DNA from: Armatimonadota bacterium
Lineage (GTDB): Bacteria; Armatimonadota; UBA5829; JAUSEB01
NCBI GenBank assembly: GCA_030649165.1
Contig: JAUSGG010000024.1
Coordinates: 1 to 64,000 of the forward strand
Direction: 5' to 3'
Length of the DNA stretch: 64,000 nt
Shown here: in pieces, positions 48,207 to 57,916 of the stretch
Layout of the letters: every line of letters starts with the position of its first letter
Position numbering within the stretch: the first letter of the stretch is position 1
Position numbers and translations under genes: made by a program
Notes under the pieces: generated by a model
Seen by the model: the letters and a program-made list of their open reading frames with translations, nothing else
The model's database searches: none
What the model was told of the DNA's origin: nothing

Positions 48207-49808
48207 ATGAGAAATACCTTGTTCTACGGCGACAACCTGGACATTATGCGCGAGCACATCGCGGACGAGTCGGTCGATCTGATCTACCTCGATCCGCCTT
48301 TCAACTCCGCGCGGGACTATAATGTGCTCTTTAAGCAGGCAAAGCGCGATGAGAATCAGGCCCAGATAGCAGCGTTTTCGGACACGTGGCAGTGGAGCAA
48401 GCGGCGATACGAGGAGTTCTTCGACGACAGCGGGAACAGCGAGTTGTTCAACCTGGTCGAGTCGCTTTACCGCATCCTCGGCCAAAGCGAGATGATGGCA
48501 TATCTGGTTATGATGGCGCCCAGGCTAATGGACATACGCCGCGTGCTCACCCGTACGGGCAGCGTGTGCTTGCACTGTGATCCTATCGCGTCGCACTATC
48601 TGAAGGTAATGCTTGACGTGGTTTTCGGCCCCAGGAGCTTCCGCAATGAGATCATCTGGAAGCGCACCACATCACACGGCAACGTGGTCAACAAACATGG
48701 GTGGATTCACGATACCATTTTATGGTACACCAAGAGCAACCGGTGGACTTGGAATCAGCAGTATTCGGAGTATGACCCAGCTTACATCGACAGCACATAT
48801 CGCTTTGTGGAGAAAAACACCGGACGAAGATATACGCTCGACAATATTACGGCGCCAATGTCGCGCGCGTCTCGGGGACAGATTTACGAGTGGAAAGGCT
48901 ATCGGCCCGGTCCGTCTCGTTGTTGGGTATACGCGACAGAGAAGATGGAAGAACTCGACCGCCAGGGTCGGCTTCACTACACCAAGACCGGAGGCGTGAG
49001 ATATATTCGTTATCTGGATGAGATGCCCGGTACCAAGACCCAGGACATCTGGACTGACATTCCAATAGCGGCCAGAAACGAATCGTTAGGGTACCCTACT
49101 CAGAAACCTCTCGCCCTGCTCGAGCGAATCCTGAAGGCATCCTCCAACCCGGATGATGTGGTCCTCGATCCCTTCTGCGGCTGCGGTACCGCCGTAGTGG
49201 CCGCGGAGAAGCTCGGAAGGAAATGGATGGGCATAGACATCACGTTTATTGCCATAGACCTGATGATCAGCCGTCTGGCTAAGGACTTCGGCCTGAAGCG
49301 AGGCCACGATTACGACGTTATTGGTGATCCTAAAGACGCTTATTCCGCCCGCAAGCTGTTCGAGGAAAGCCCGAAACAGTTCGAGATATGGGCGATAGGG
49401 CTGGTCGCCGGTGTTCCCCAGCCGGAGAAGAGCGCGGACAGGGGTGTTGACGGCAAGGTGTACTTCATGGACCTGGAGGGCAATCTGCAATGGGCGGTAT
49501 GTCAGGTCAAAGGCGGGCATCTGACACCGACCGTTATCCGGGATCTTTCTCACGTTATCCAGCGCGACAAAGCGGCAATGGGCTTTTTCATCTGCCTGGG
49601 AACGCCCACAAGAGGAATGTATCAAGAAGCGGAGGAACTCGGCTTTTTCGAGGCCCCCAGCGGACGGAAAATCCCCAAGCTCCAGATACGCACGATTGAG
49701 CAATTGCTGGAAGGCAAGGAGTTCGACTACCCGAAAGGTTACTCCCTGAAGAGCGGCGGAAAACGGCTGGCGCGCGAGGGGGAGCAGACGGAGCTGGGGT
49801 TGGAATGA
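48207..49808 (+). CDS. DNA methyltransferase fused to an Mrr-like nuclease domain
   Basis: A 533-residue protein. The methyltransferase part (about 1-390) has motif IV LDPPFNS (Asp29) before motif I VLDPFCGCGTA (Asp321), the beta-class order of amino-methyltransferases, with a long target region between. The carboxyl part (about 395-510) resembles an Mrr-type PD-(D/E)xK nuclease: GVDGK with Asp415, then QVKGG with Gln433 and Lys435. It could be a single-protein restriction-modification enzyme. I take ATG 48207 as the start since MRNTLFYGDNLDIM is the usual amino end. No separate restriction or specificity gene is nearby. Confidence 0.8.
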   Translation: MRNTLFYGDNLDIMREHIADESVDLIYLDPPFNSARDYNVLFKQAKRDENQAQIAAFSDTWQWSKRRYEEFFDDSGNSELFNLVESLYRILGQSEMMAYLVMMAPRLMDIRRVLTRTGSVCLHCDPIASHYLKVMLDVVFGPRSFRNEIIWKRTTSHGNVVNKHGWIHDTILWYTKSNRWTWNQQYSEYDPAYIDSTYRFVEKNTGRRYTLDNITAPMSRASRGQIYEWKGYRPGPSRCWVYATEKMEELDRQGRLHYTKTGGVRYIRYLDEMPGTKTQDIWTDIPIAARNESLGYPTQKPLALLERILKASSNPDDVVLDPFCGCGTAVVAAEKLGRKWMGIDITFIAIDLMISRLAKDFGLKRGHDYDVIGDPKDAYSARKLFEESPKQFEIWAIGLVAGVPQPEKSADRGVDGKVYFMDLEGNLQWAVCQVKGGHLTPTVIRDLSHVIQRDKAAMGFFICLGTPTRGMYQEAEELGFFEAPSGRKIPKLQIRTIEQLLEGKEFDYPKGYSLKSGGKRLAREGEQTELGLE

Positions 49809-49879
49809 TTTGGCCTGTAGCCGCAGCGCAACGACCGCACGGTAACCGACAGGCCGGCTCGGTTTCCCGCGAGATTCCC

Positions 49880-49957
49880 GTTTCGGGATTTCCGGGTGGG
49901 GACGTGAAGCTGCCTGTTATCGCATTATGTACGACGCCCAACCCTCAAATCCGAAAC
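49880..49957 (-). repeat. GTTTCGGGATTT hairpin element, copy 5 (78 bp, GGGTTGGG type)
   Basis: In reverse orientation. One base is lost in the left arm (GTTTCGGATTT), and the inner stem GGGTTGGG with CCCCACCC has one mismatch. The rest of the gap to 50080 shows nothing else. Confidence 0.85.
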
Positions 49958-50080
49958 AACAAACCATTCAGTTAGTGGCTGGAGGACCGTTTTCTTCCGG
50001 GTCTCCGTTTGCTTCGGGACGAAAAGCGTGTCCCGAAGCATAGAAAAGACGAAGCAGCCGGCAGGCAAGTGAGGGTACAA

Positions 50081-51946
50081 ATGCGAGTACTAATGACATT
50101 GGCTGTTGCAGCGGTGATCGTCGCTTGCCCGCTCTTGGGCGCGGCCACAGCCGATTCCGAGGCTCCGGTTGACCCGCGCCTCTCGCGGAAGGTCACCTAT
50201 GAGGCCAAACACAAGCCGGTCAAGGTGATCCTGGCCGATTTGTCCCGAATGACCGGTATCACACTCAAGGCCGGGATCACAACGCGGGACTGGCAAGTGC
50301 GGGACCGGCGGATGAACATCTTCGTCAAAGACCTCCTGCTTCTGAGCCTGATGAACTCAATGGCTCGCGTGATGGACTTCACGTGGGACAAGAACACGAG
50401 GCTTGATCCACCGACCTACCGCATGTACATGGACAGGAAGAAGCTGGCGGCGGCGGAGGCGGCCAAGACCAGGGCGGACCAGAGCTTCCGGCGGCACATG
50501 ATGGAACAGCGCGCCAAGTTCGTCGACTACGTTAAGAACCCGCCTGACTATTCACCCGCCGAGCTTGAGAAGCTGAAGGAAGAGAACCCGTATCTGTATC
50601 TTCTCCGCCAGCGCGGGACGGACAGGCTGATGAAGGCGTTCCTGGAGGAAGTCCCCGGATACGAGGAAGCTTTCATGACCTATGAGCGCATCCTGAATCC
50701 TCCGGCCCGCATCCTGTCGGATTCGACGCTCGATCTACTGCTCTCGTGCATGAAAGCCAAAGCCTCTGTGCCGGGAACCAGATGGGGCGGAGGGGCGCCG
50801 TTTCCGGCGGACGTGGATATCGAATGGCTGAAGAAAGGCCTGGTGCGGTTGACCGTACCCACTCCGGAACTGGTGCGCACTGATACGCGGTGGTGCTTCG
50901 GCGGCCTGGGGGCGATAGTAGGACCCACTGAGTTTTACATCGAGGAGCTTAGGGATCCCGAGGATCCCTTTGGCCAGGCGCTTGCGAAAGCCGAGATCGA
51001 GTCGATGGAGCGGAATGCCCCATACTACGAGGTCAGACGCCAGTCATGGCCCGAGATGGAACGGCTGTTCAGAGAGGACGCCAGGAAGAGGGAGGAGTCG
51101 GAGGGTTGTGAACCTCTTGTCGAGCATGTCGACAAGCCCTGGCTGCGGGAAAAGGTGAAACTGCGGCTCGACAAGGATGATCCCATGAGTCTGCGAAACG
51201 TTCTGGACTCGCTGGCGGAGGCGTCCGGTTACAACGTGGTCTCGGACAGCTTCAAACTGACCTTCGTTGTGGGCAATATGAGCGCCGTTGAGCAGGAGTT
51301 GACGGATACCCTTGCGGTGATCTCCGACTACTACGGCTACAACTGGAACAAGCATGGCTCAATCCTGGAGTTCAGGGACCGCAACTGGTTCAGAAGGCGA
51401 AGGACCCAGATTCCCGACGAGTGGATGGAACGCTGGAAAGCCAATTTCAAGGCAAACGGCGAGGCCGTGCTTGATGACATCGCCCAAATGGCCGCGCTCC
51501 CCTTCGAGCAGTTGGACGAAAACGTGGACACGGAGCCGGTCTTTCAGATGTCTGATGGGTTTATCTGGACCATACGAAATGGACGTGGAATGCTGAGGGT
51601 CTACAACTCGTTTAGCCCATCGCAGCGAAAAGCGCTGTTGAGGACCGGAGTCGAGTTCGGGGGGCTCACGCCCGAGCAGCGGGAACTGGCCGTGGACGCG
51701 TTTGAGCCAATGGACACGATGGAATGGAACCCGCCCAGGTTCTGGGAGGACCCCGACGAAAGATTGGTGTTTACGGGACGCTTCGACCGTCCCGCTGAGG
51801 GCGAGCCCACCTTTATCCTACGAGTCACCGGAAGGCAGGGAAAGGTTTACGTTGAAAAGGCCATCGCGCTGCGGAAGTACGTAGAACCGCCAAAGCCGGC
51901 GCCGGAGAAGGAAGAAGCGCGGAAGAATACGTCGGCTGGGAAGTAG
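50081..51946 (+). CDS. secreted protein with two STN/secretin-N0-like domains, function unknown
   Basis: A 621-residue exported protein: signal peptide (about 1-24), an STN-like domain (about 38-110; KVTYEAKHKPVKVILADLSR), a long charged helical middle, a second STN-like domain (about 370-450; VKLRLDKDDPMSLRNVLDSL) and a Glu/Lys-rich tail. I use ATG 50081, since the upstream ATG at 50009 gives a charged stretch before the signal. STN domains are found at the start of secretins and TonB receptors; no barrel follows here. Standalone. Confidence 0.65.
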   Translation: MRVLMTLAVAAVIVACPLLGAATADSEAPVDPRLSRKVTYEAKHKPVKVILADLSRMTGITLKAGITTRDWQVRDRRMNIFVKDLLLLSLMNSMARVMDFTWDKNTRLDPPTYRMYMDRKKLAAAEAAKTRADQSFRRHMMEQRAKFVDYVKNPPDYSPAELEKLKEENPYLYLLRQRGTDRLMKAFLEEVPGYEEAFMTYERILNPPARILSDSTLDLLLSCMKAKASVPGTRWGGGAPFPADVDIEWLKKGLVRLTVPTPELVRTDTRWCFGGLGAIVGPTEFYIEELRDPEDPFGQALAKAEIESMERNAPYYEVRRQSWPEMERLFREDARKREESEGCEPLVEHVDKPWLREKVKLRLDKDDPMSLRNVLDSLAEASGYNVVSDSFKLTFVVGNMSAVEQELTDTLAVISDYYGYNWNKHGSILEFRDRNWFRRRRTQIPDEWMERWKANFKANGEAVLDDIAQMAALPFEQLDENVDTEPVFQMSDGFIWTIRNGRGMLRVYNSFSPSQRKALLRTGVEFGGLTPEQRELAVDAFEPMDTMEWNPPRFWEDPDERLVFTGRFDRPAEGEPTFILRVTGRQGKVYVEKAIALRKYVEPPKPAPEKEEARKNTSAGK

Positions 51947-51992
51947 GGATGTGTATCAGGTCAGGTGTTGGGTGACGGGGGCGGAGTATTTC

Positions 51993-52032
51993 GGTCTCGC
52001 TGCTTCGGCTGTGCTGCCGAAGCAGCGAGACC
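51993..52032. terminator. strong hairpin after the STN-like gene
   Basis: GGTCTCGCTGCTTCGGC (51993-52009) pairs fully with 52016-52032 around TGTGCT. Only TTCTT follows, so it is a weak intrinsic terminator at best; it may instead stabilise the mRNA end. Confidence 0.5.
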
Positions 52033-52226
52033 TTCTTGATCTCCTGAATGAGAGGCAACGGGACATGGATGTCCAGAGACGCGAGCCCCGGACATGGATG
52101 TCCCGAGCTATCACGGTTTGCGACATTGCGACAGCCGTATATATAGTGTCTGTCGTGTCGCAATGCGCCGCTATCGGAGTTGGCATGAGCCGTGAACCAT
52201 CAACCATGAACCATACCACCAACCTT

Positions 52227-52363
52227 GTAAGAGTTCAGGAATGGGTAGAATTGTATCACCCTCACCCTAACCCTCTCCCGTCAAGGGAGAGGGGATTACG
52301 CTCGTCTTCTTCCGAGGACGGAGGAATAACGACCGACAGTCTACCTAATCGTGAACAGTTACC
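52227..52363. repeat. 137-bp near-identical repeat, copy 2
   Basis: Same as 50-186 with one substitution. It ends 29 bases before the -35 of the guaB promoter. Confidence 0.9.
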
Positions 52364-52392
52364 CAACCTTTCTGTGTTACCCAACCTTTCTG

Positions 52393-52421
52393 TTGACACT
52401 ACTCCACCCGTCTGGTAGTAT
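52393..52421 (+). promoter_or_regulatory. promoter of the guaB3-guaA-hpt operon
   Basis: Perfect TTGACA (52393-52398) and TAGTAT (52416-52421) with a 17-base spacer, about 32 bases before the start codon. Confidence 0.75.
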
Positions 52422-52453
52422 ATCTCGAAAAGCCCCCCGGAGGAACGCAAACG

Positions 52454-53614
52454 TTGGAGGTTAACGTCGGCGGAAGAAAGACAGCCAAAAGAGCCTATGG
52501 TTTTGATGAGGTCGCGGTCGTACCGTCCACAGTAAGCGTGGATATCGCGGATGTCGATACGGGCTGGTACATCCACGATCTGTGCTTCTCGATTCCCATC
52601 CTCGCGTCCGCAATGGACGGAGCAGTCGATGTCCGATTGGCCGCGGAACTGACCAGATTAGGCGGGCTGGCCGTCCTGAACCTCGAAGGCGTTCACTCCC
52701 GGTACGAAGATCCCTATGCCGCAATTGATAAGATAATCAGCGCCGACGCCGACGGCGTAATCCCTGTCATACAAGATATCTATAAGGCCCCCATCAAGCG
52801 CGAGTTGGCGGCGCGAACGGTCAAAGAGATGAAAGCGGCCGGGGCCAAGGTGGCGGTGTCCGCCACGCCCGTGGTCGCCGAGGATTTGGCCGAAGCGGTC
52901 TTCGAGGCCGGGGCGGACATATTTGTTATCCAGTCCACCGTCACCGCGGTAGAGTACGTTTCGCGCAACAGCTCCGGTGTCTCGATCACCGACTTCTGCA
53001 GGAACTCTCCGGTCCCCGTCATCGTCGGTAATTGTGTAGACTACGCGGGCGCCACGGCTTTGATGAAGGCGGGCGCGGACGCCGTCCTGGTGGGCGTTGG
53101 GCCCGGAGCGGCGTGCACGACTCGTAAGGTATGTGGCATAGGCGTGCCGCAGGTGACGGCCACCGCGGATTGCGCCGCCGCGCGCGATGACTACGAGGCG
53201 GAAACCGGCAGATACGTGCCGATGATCACCGACGGCGGTATGCGCACCGGCGGCGATATAGTCAAGGCGATAGTGAGCGGCGCGGACGCGGTCATGATCG
53301 GTTCGCCGATCGCCGGCGCCGCGGAGGCCCCGGGCAAGGGGTACCACTGGGGGATGTCCACATTCCATCCCGGCCTCCCAAGAGGCACGCGCATTAACGT
53401 AGGGATTCAGGGAAACCTGGAAGAGATTCTCTATGGCCCGGCCAAGACCGACAACGGGACAATGAACCTCATTGGGGCTCTGAGACTGGCAATGAGCTAT
53501 TGCGGCTCCAAAACCATAAAAGATTTGCAGAAGGCGGAACTCATAATAGCGCCTGCCTTGCCTATGGAGGGCAAGACGCAGCAGCGCGCGCAAGGTGTCG
53601 GCCAATGGCGTTGA
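52454..53614 (+). CDS. guaB3: IMP dehydrogenase, GuaB3 type
   Basis: A 386-residue TIM barrel without CBS domains. The catalytic loop [13 protein letters not shown] has Cys221, followed by GIGVPQVTA, and the barrel contains [18 protein letters not shown]. It begins [15 protein letters not shown]-like near the amino terminus, as GuaB3 of actinobacteria and cyanobacteria. It would oxidise IMP to XMP for GuaA, whose gene overlaps its end by 10 bases. Translation starts at TTG. No classical guaB is in the window. Confidence 0.85.
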   Translation: MEVNVGGRKTAKRAYGFDEVAVVPSTVSVDIADVDTGWYIHDLCFSIPILASAMDGAVDVRLAAELTRLGGLAVLNLEGVHSRYEDPYAAIDKIISADADGVIPVIQDIYKAPIKRELAARTVKEMKAAGAKVAVSATPVVAEDLAEAVFEAGADIFVIQSTVTAVEYVSRNSSGVSITDFCRNSPVPVIVGNCVDYAGATALMKAGADAVLVGVGPGAACTTRKVCGIGVPQVTATADCAAARDDYEAETGRYVPMITDGGMRTGGDIVKAIVSGADAVMIGSPIAGAAEAPGKGYHWGMSTFHPGLPRGTRINVGIQGNLEEILYGPAKTDNGTMNLIGALRLAMSYCGSKTIKDLQKAELIIAPALPMEGKTQQRAQGVGQWR

Positions 53615-55161
53615 AGGGCCGGAACTCCTCTCCACGGCAGTTGGTCATAGTACTCGACTTCGGAGCGCAGTACAGCCAGCTCATCGCAAGGCGGATCAGA
53701 GAATGCAAGGTCTACTGCGAAATCCTGCCTTACGACACGCCTCTCAAAGAGCTGCTGGCTCGCGAGCCGGTGGGGATAGTCTTCTCCGGCGGGCCGTCGA
53801 GCGTGTATGAGGAAAACGCGCCTTCGTGCGACCCCAAGCTTTACGAGGCCGGAGTCCCGATCCTCGGCATTTGCTACGGAATGCAGTTGATGGCGCATCA
53901 GCTAGGCGGAGGTGTTGCGCCGGGCGCGCGGCGAGAGTTCGGCAAGACCGAACTGGACGTGCTGGACAGCTCCGACCTTTTCGCCGGCCTCAACCCGGAA
54001 CTTATCTGCTGGATGAGTCACGGGGACGCCGTTCAAAGTCCGCCACCGGGGTTCAAGGTCACCGCGCGGACGATGAACTCGCCGGTCGCGGCGATGTCGA
54101 ACGCGCGGCGCAAGCTGTACGGAGTGCAGTTTCACCCGGAAGTCGTCCACACGCCGTGGGGCGTTGAGACGATTCGCAACTTTCTCTATCAAGCGTGTGG
54201 CTGCAAAGGCCTCTGGACGATGGAGTCCTTCGTTCAGCAGGCGACCGAGTGGATACGTGAGGAAGTCGGCGACAAGTCGATCATCTGCGGTCTGAGCGGC
54301 GGGATCGACTCGGCCACGGTCGCGGCCCTGGTCCACAGAGCGGTGGGAGACCAGCTTACGTGCATTTTCGTCGATCACGGGCTTATGAGGATGGACGAGG
54401 GCTCGAAGGTCCGCGAGACGTTCGAAGAGTTCTTCAAGATGAAGCTGGTGTACGCCGATTCGGCCGAAAGGTTCCTCGTGCGATTGGACGGCGTGAGCGA
54501 CCCCGAACTCAAGAGGCGGATAATCGGCGAGGAGTTCATCCGCGTGTTCGAGGAGGAGTCGAAACGGCTCCCCCAGGTGGACTACCTGGCGCAGGGCACG
54601 CTTTATCCCGACGTTATCGAGAGCGGGACGCGCTCCGCGGCAAAGATCAAGACACACCATAACGTAGGTGGGCTTCCGGAGAATATGGACTTCAAGCTGG
54701 TGGAGCCCCTGCGGAACCTGTTTAAGGATGAAGTAAGGGCGCTTGCGGAAGAGCTCGGGCTGCCGTCGGATATGGTATGGCGCCAGCCTTTCCCTGGTCC
54801 CGGACTGGCAATCAGAATACTCGGAGAGGTCACCAAGGAGCGCCTCGAAATTTTGAGGCAAGCCGACGCGGTGGTTGTGGAAGAAATAAAGCGAGCCGGT
54901 ATGTATCGCCGCGTATGGCAGGCGTTCGCGGTTCTCGCCCCCATCAAAAGCGTCGGCGTTATGGGCGACCAGCGCACCTACGAAAACACGATTGTCCTCC
55001 GGGCCGTGACGAGCGAAGACGCGATGACCGCCGACTGGGCCAGGCTGCCCTACGAAGTCCTGGAGCGAATAAGCAACAGGGTCATAAACGAGGTCAACGG
55101 CGTCAACAGGGTCGTGTTCGACATAAGCTCCAAGCCGCCCGCGACTATCGAGTGGGAGTGA
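53605..55161 (+). CDS. guaA: GMP synthase (glutamine-hydrolysing)
   Basis: A 518-residue enzyme turning XMP into GMP. The class I glutaminase domain has Cys90 (GICYGMQ), His177 and Glu179 (QFHPEV). The ATP-pyrophosphatase domain has the P-loop [13 protein letters not shown] (about 229-241), and the dimerisation domain ends [11 protein letters not shown] 53605 is chosen from the family start; more upstream frames would run through guaB. Confidence 0.97.
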   Translation: MALKGRNSSPRQLVIVLDFGAQYSQLIARRIRECKVYCEILPYDTPLKELLAREPVGIVFSGGPSSVYEENAPSCDPKLYEAGVPILGICYGMQLMAHQLGGGVAPGARREFGKTELDVLDSSDLFAGLNPELICWMSHGDAVQSPPPGFKVTARTMNSPVAAMSNARRKLYGVQFHPEVVHTPWGVETIRNFLYQACGCKGLWTMESFVQQATEWIREEVGDKSIICGLSGGIDSATVAALVHRAVGDQLTCIFVDHGLMRMDEGSKVRETFEEFFKMKLVYADSAERFLVRLDGVSDPELKRRIIGEEFIRVFEEESKRLPQVDYLAQGTLYPDVIESGTRSAAKIKTHHNVGGLPENMDFKLVEPLRNLFKDEVRALAEELGLPSDMVWRQPFPGPGLAIRILGEVTKERLEILRQADAVVVEEIKRAGMYRRVWQAFAVLAPIKSVGVMGDQRTYENTIVLRAVTSEDAMTADWARLPYEVLERISNRVINEVNGVNRVVFDISSKPPATIEWE

Positions 55162-55167
55162 TTAACG

Positions 55168-55722
55168 ATGGACCAACATCAGGATATAGCTCAGGTGCTC
55201 ATAACCGAGCAAGAGATATCGAATCGCATCAAGGAACTGGGGATCGAGATTTCCAGGGACTATGACGGCAAAGAGCTTGTCCTCGTAGCCATACTAAAGG
55301 GGGCCGCGATATTCCTGGCCGATCTCGTCAGGGAAATATCGATACCGCTTTCCTTTGATTTCGTCGCCATTTCCAGCTATGGGGCGGACAGCCGATCGTC
55401 CGGTGTGGTGAGGCTTCTGAAAGACCTGGACGAAAGTATCGAAAGCAAACACGTATTAGTTGTAGAGGACATCGTGGATACCGGTTGGACTCTGCGACTC
55501 AGCTACATAGTGGAGAATCTTCGCTCGCGCAAGGCCGCCAGCGTCCGCGTATGTACTCTTCTCGATAAGCCTAGTCAACGCAAGTTAGATGTGGGTATAG
55601 ATTACTACGGATTCACCGTTGAGGATAAGTACGTGGTTGGATACGGCCTCGATTTCAACGGAAAATACCGTAATTTGCCCTACATCGGGGCGCTGAAGCC
55701 GGAAGTTTACGGCGGAGGATAA
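55168..55722 (+). CDS. hpt: hypoxanthine phosphoribosyltransferase
   Basis: A 184-residue type I phosphoribosyltransferase that salvages hypoxanthine and guanine. The PRPP loop is VLVVEDIVDTGWTL (about 93-106), LVAILKGAAIFLADL the first loop, and DKYVVGYGLDFNGKYRNLPYIG (about 154-175, in part) the purine-binding end. It follows guaA by 6 bases, so synthesis and salvage are controlled together. Confidence 0.95.
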   Translation: MDQHQDIAQVLITEQEISNRIKELGIEISRDYDGKELVLVAILKGAAIFLADLVREISIPLSFDFVAISSYGADSRSSGVVRLLKDLDESIESKHVLVVEDIVDTGWTLRLSYIVENLRSRKAASVRVCTLLDKPSQRKLDVGIDYYGFTVEDKYVVGYGLDFNGKYRNLPYIGALKPEVYGGG

Positions 55723-55742
55723 AAAAAGTCTGGTTGCAGCGC

Positions 55743-55771
55743 TAGACAAAACGCCGCAATGTGTCTATAAT
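55743..55771 (+). promoter_or_regulatory. promoter of rho
   Basis: TAGACA (55743-55748) and perfect TATAAT (55766-55771), 17 bases apart, about 190 bases before the start codon of rho. Confidence 0.75.
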
Positions 55772-55778
55772 ATATAAT

Positions 55779-55827
55779 GTTGGACTTGATGAATCCTCGT
55801 CCAACGTGCGCCCCGATTGAGCGGGGC
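55779..55827 (+). promoter_or_regulatory. two-hairpin leader of rho, possible attenuator
   Basis: GTTGGAC (55779-55785) pairs with GTCCAAC (55799-55805). GCCCCG (55810-55815) pairs with CGGGGC (55822-55827), followed by CTTCTTG, like a weak intrinsic terminator. Rho is autoregulated by attenuation in its leader in E. coli; the same is a reasonable guess here. Confidence 0.55.
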
Positions 55828-55963
55828 CTTCTTGCAACCATCTGCTTGTTGGTCCCTGTGAGTACAGGCAACCCAAGTTTGTTATTTTTCTATCGCCCTG
55901 CATATTACCAGATGTGTACGCGCGAGATAACCTATTCCCATTTATTTATCCCATGCCAAAGAG

Positions 55964-57244
55964 GTGACGACAGTGGAGGCGCTACAATTAGCGGAACTCG
56001 AAACTAAGAGCCTGGAAGAGCTTCAGGATATTGCGAAGGAGCTCGGGATCGAAAACGGCAACGGAAAGAAGCAGGATCTCGTATTCAAGATACTGCAGAC
56101 ACAGACCGAGCAAAGCGGTCTCATCTTCGATCAGGGCTGTCTGGAAACCCTTCCCGACGGGTGGGGGTTCATGAGGCACAACAACTTTGCGCCGGCTGCG
56201 TCCGACGTCTATGTGTCCCTGTCGCAGATCAAGAGGTTTGGTCTGAGGACGGGCGATTCCGTGTCGGGACAAGTGCGTCCGCCGAAGGACACGGAGAAGT
56301 ACTACAGCCTGCTGCGGGTCGAGGCCGTGAACAGCCAGGACCCGGAGACCTCGCGGCAGCGCAAGAATTTCGACGATCTGATCCCGATATACCCCAACGA
56401 GCACATAATACTGGAAACCTCGGCGGAAAACATATCGGCCAGGTTCATCGATCTCATTGCTCCGATCGGCAAAGGTCAGCGGGGACTCATCGTCGCGCCG
56501 CCAAAGGCAGGCAAGACCACGCTGCTCAAGACCATCGCGAACAGCGTCACCAAGAACCATCCGGAGATATACCTGCTCGTCCTGCTCATCGACGAGCGTC
56601 CCGAAGAGGTCACGGACATCAGGCGGTCGGTTGACGGCGAGGTCGTGAGTTCCACGTTCGACGAACTGCCCGAAAACCACATGCGCGTTGCGGATATGGT
56701 TCTGGAGAAATCCAAGAGGATGGTGGAGTCCGGCAAGGACGTTATGGTGCTGCTCGACAGCATAACCAGGTTGTCCCGCGCATCCAACCTCACAGTTACG
56801 CCCAGCGGCCGGACACTCTCCGGCGGTTTGGACCCATCCGCGCTCTACAGGCCAAAGAGATTCCTCGGCGCGGCCCGCAACATCGAGGAAGGCGGAAGCC
56901 TTACCGTTATCGCGACCGCGCTGGTGGAAACCGGCAGCCGCATGGACGACGCCATTTTTGAAGAGTTCAAGGCTACCGGCAATATGGAACTGGCTCTTGA
57001 CCGGAACCTGGCCGAGCGGAGGATTTTCCCCGCGGTCGATATCAAGAGGTCCGGGACGCGTCACGACGAGCTTCTTTTCGACCGCGACACTCTGCAGCGC
57101 ATCTGGCAATTGCACAGGCTCTTGGCCGCGCTCGGGGTGGTGGAGGCGACGGAACTTCTCATCGACCGGCTGGCTCATACCAAGTCAAACAAGGAATTCC
57201 TGAAGATAGTCGATAAGACTATGAAGAGCAGCGATCTCGATTAG
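55964..57244 (+). CDS. rho: transcription termination factor Rho
   Basis: A 426-residue hexameric RNA-dependent ATPase. Rho_N helix region (about 12-45), RNA-binding cold-shock domain (about 50-122), Walker [14 protein letters not shown] (about 176-188), Walker [15 protein letters not shown] with Asp265, and the carboxyl KSNKEFL motif. GTG 55964 and GTG 55973 are both possible starts; GAGGTGAC just upstream suits the second. Confidence 0.97.
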   Translation: MTTVEALQLAELETKSLEELQDIAKELGIENGNGKKQDLVFKILQTQTEQSGLIFDQGCLETLPDGWGFMRHNNFAPAASDVYVSLSQIKRFGLRTGDSVSGQVRPPKDTEKYYSLLRVEAVNSQDPETSRQRKNFDDLIPIYPNEHIILETSAENISARFIDLIAPIGKGQRGLIVAPPKAGKTTLLKTIANSVTKNHPEIYLLVLLIDERPEEVTDIRRSVDGEVVSSTFDELPENHMRVADMVLEKSKRMVESGKDVMVLLDSITRLSRASNLTVTPSGRTLSGGLDPSALYRPKRFLGAARNIEEGGSLTVIATALVETGSRMDDAIFEEFKATGNMELALDRNLAERRIFPAVDIKRSGTRHDELLFDRDTLQRIWQLHRLLAALGVVEATELLIDRLAHTKSNKEFLKIVDKTMKSSDLD

Positions 57245-57305
57245 CTGAAACCCTCGCCGGGTAACTTAGAATCGAGTAGAAGCAATCAGCGAGAGGAAGC
57301 GCGAC

Positions 57306-57857
57306 GTGGTAGAAGAGCCTGGATTTGAGGAAGAAGAGCCCGGAATCCCCGACGAGCCAATGGGCGGAGAGGGTTTCCCGGAAGGCGACATGGAAAGTAT
57401 GCCGCCGCCGGGCGGCATGCCCGAAGACCGCGGCGAGCCGACCGAAGAGCACGAAGTCAAGGTCATGGGCGTCTATGAGCAGCAGGAGCAGGGAGGCCGC
57501 TCGACTGCGTTCGTGCTGCTCCGGGATAACCTCGGCCGCTCCGTCCTCATAATGATAGGCAAGTTCGAAGCGTTCGCCATTTCCATCGCGCTCGAAGGAA
57601 AGAGCGCCGACCGGCCTATGACTCACGACCTCATAAACAACATTATCTCCCGCATGGGTGGCAAGGTCGATCGAATCCTCGTAGACGATCTCTTCCAGAG
57701 CACTTACTACGCCAAGATCGACGTAGCCATAGACGGCAAAGTCGTCCAAATCGACTCCCGCCCCAGCGACGCTATCGCCGTTGGAATTCGGGCAAAAGCC
57801 CCGATCTTCATGGCGGAGTCCGTGCTGCAACAGGCGGCGGTGCAGGAAGACATTTAG
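57306..57857 (+). CDS. bifunctional-nuclease-family (DUF151) protein
   Basis: A 183-residue protein: an acidic, Pro/Gly/Glu-rich disordered start (about 1-48), then the BFN domain (about 50-180; VLLRDNLGRSVLIMIGKFEA, RPMTHDLINNII, IDSRPSDAIAVGIRAKAPIF). Plant members have DNase and RNase activity; bacterial roles are unclear. It starts at GTG, 61 bases after rho, and is followed by a strong terminator, so the two form one transcript. Confidence 0.88.
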   Translation: MVEEPGFEEEEPGIPDEPMGGEGFPEGDMESMPPPGGMPEDRGEPTEEHEVKVMGVYEQQEQGGRSTAFVLLRDNLGRSVLIMIGKFEAFAISIALEGKSADRPMTHDLINNIISRMGGKVDRILVDDLFQSTYYAKIDVAIDGKVVQIDSRPSDAIAVGIRAKAPIFMAESVLQQAAVQEDI

Positions 57858-57888
57858 AGGTTGGAAGTTAGAGGTTAGAGGTTAGAAG

Positions 57889-57916
57889 GCCCCGGCGATC
57901 ACGCCGGGGCTTTTTT
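57889..57916 (+). terminator. Rho-independent terminator
   Basis: GCCCCGGCG (57889-57897) and CGCCGGGGC (57902-57910) form a perfect 9-bp stem with loop ATCA, followed by TTTTTT. Decayed relatives with the same outline are at 26210, 29176 and 31743. Confidence 0.9.

Larger units (their letters stand above)
51947..52453. other. 507-bp region: terminator-like hairpin, second hairpin, long repeat and promoter
   Basis: 51993-52032 is a perfect 17-bp stem (GGTCTCGCTGCTTCGGC). 52117-52160 is a hairpin with an AT-rich loop, related to 31491-31540. 52227-52363 is the second copy of the 137-bp repeat. 52361-52390 has GTTACCCAACCTTTCT-type tandem copies, followed by the guaB promoter. Confidence 0.75.
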
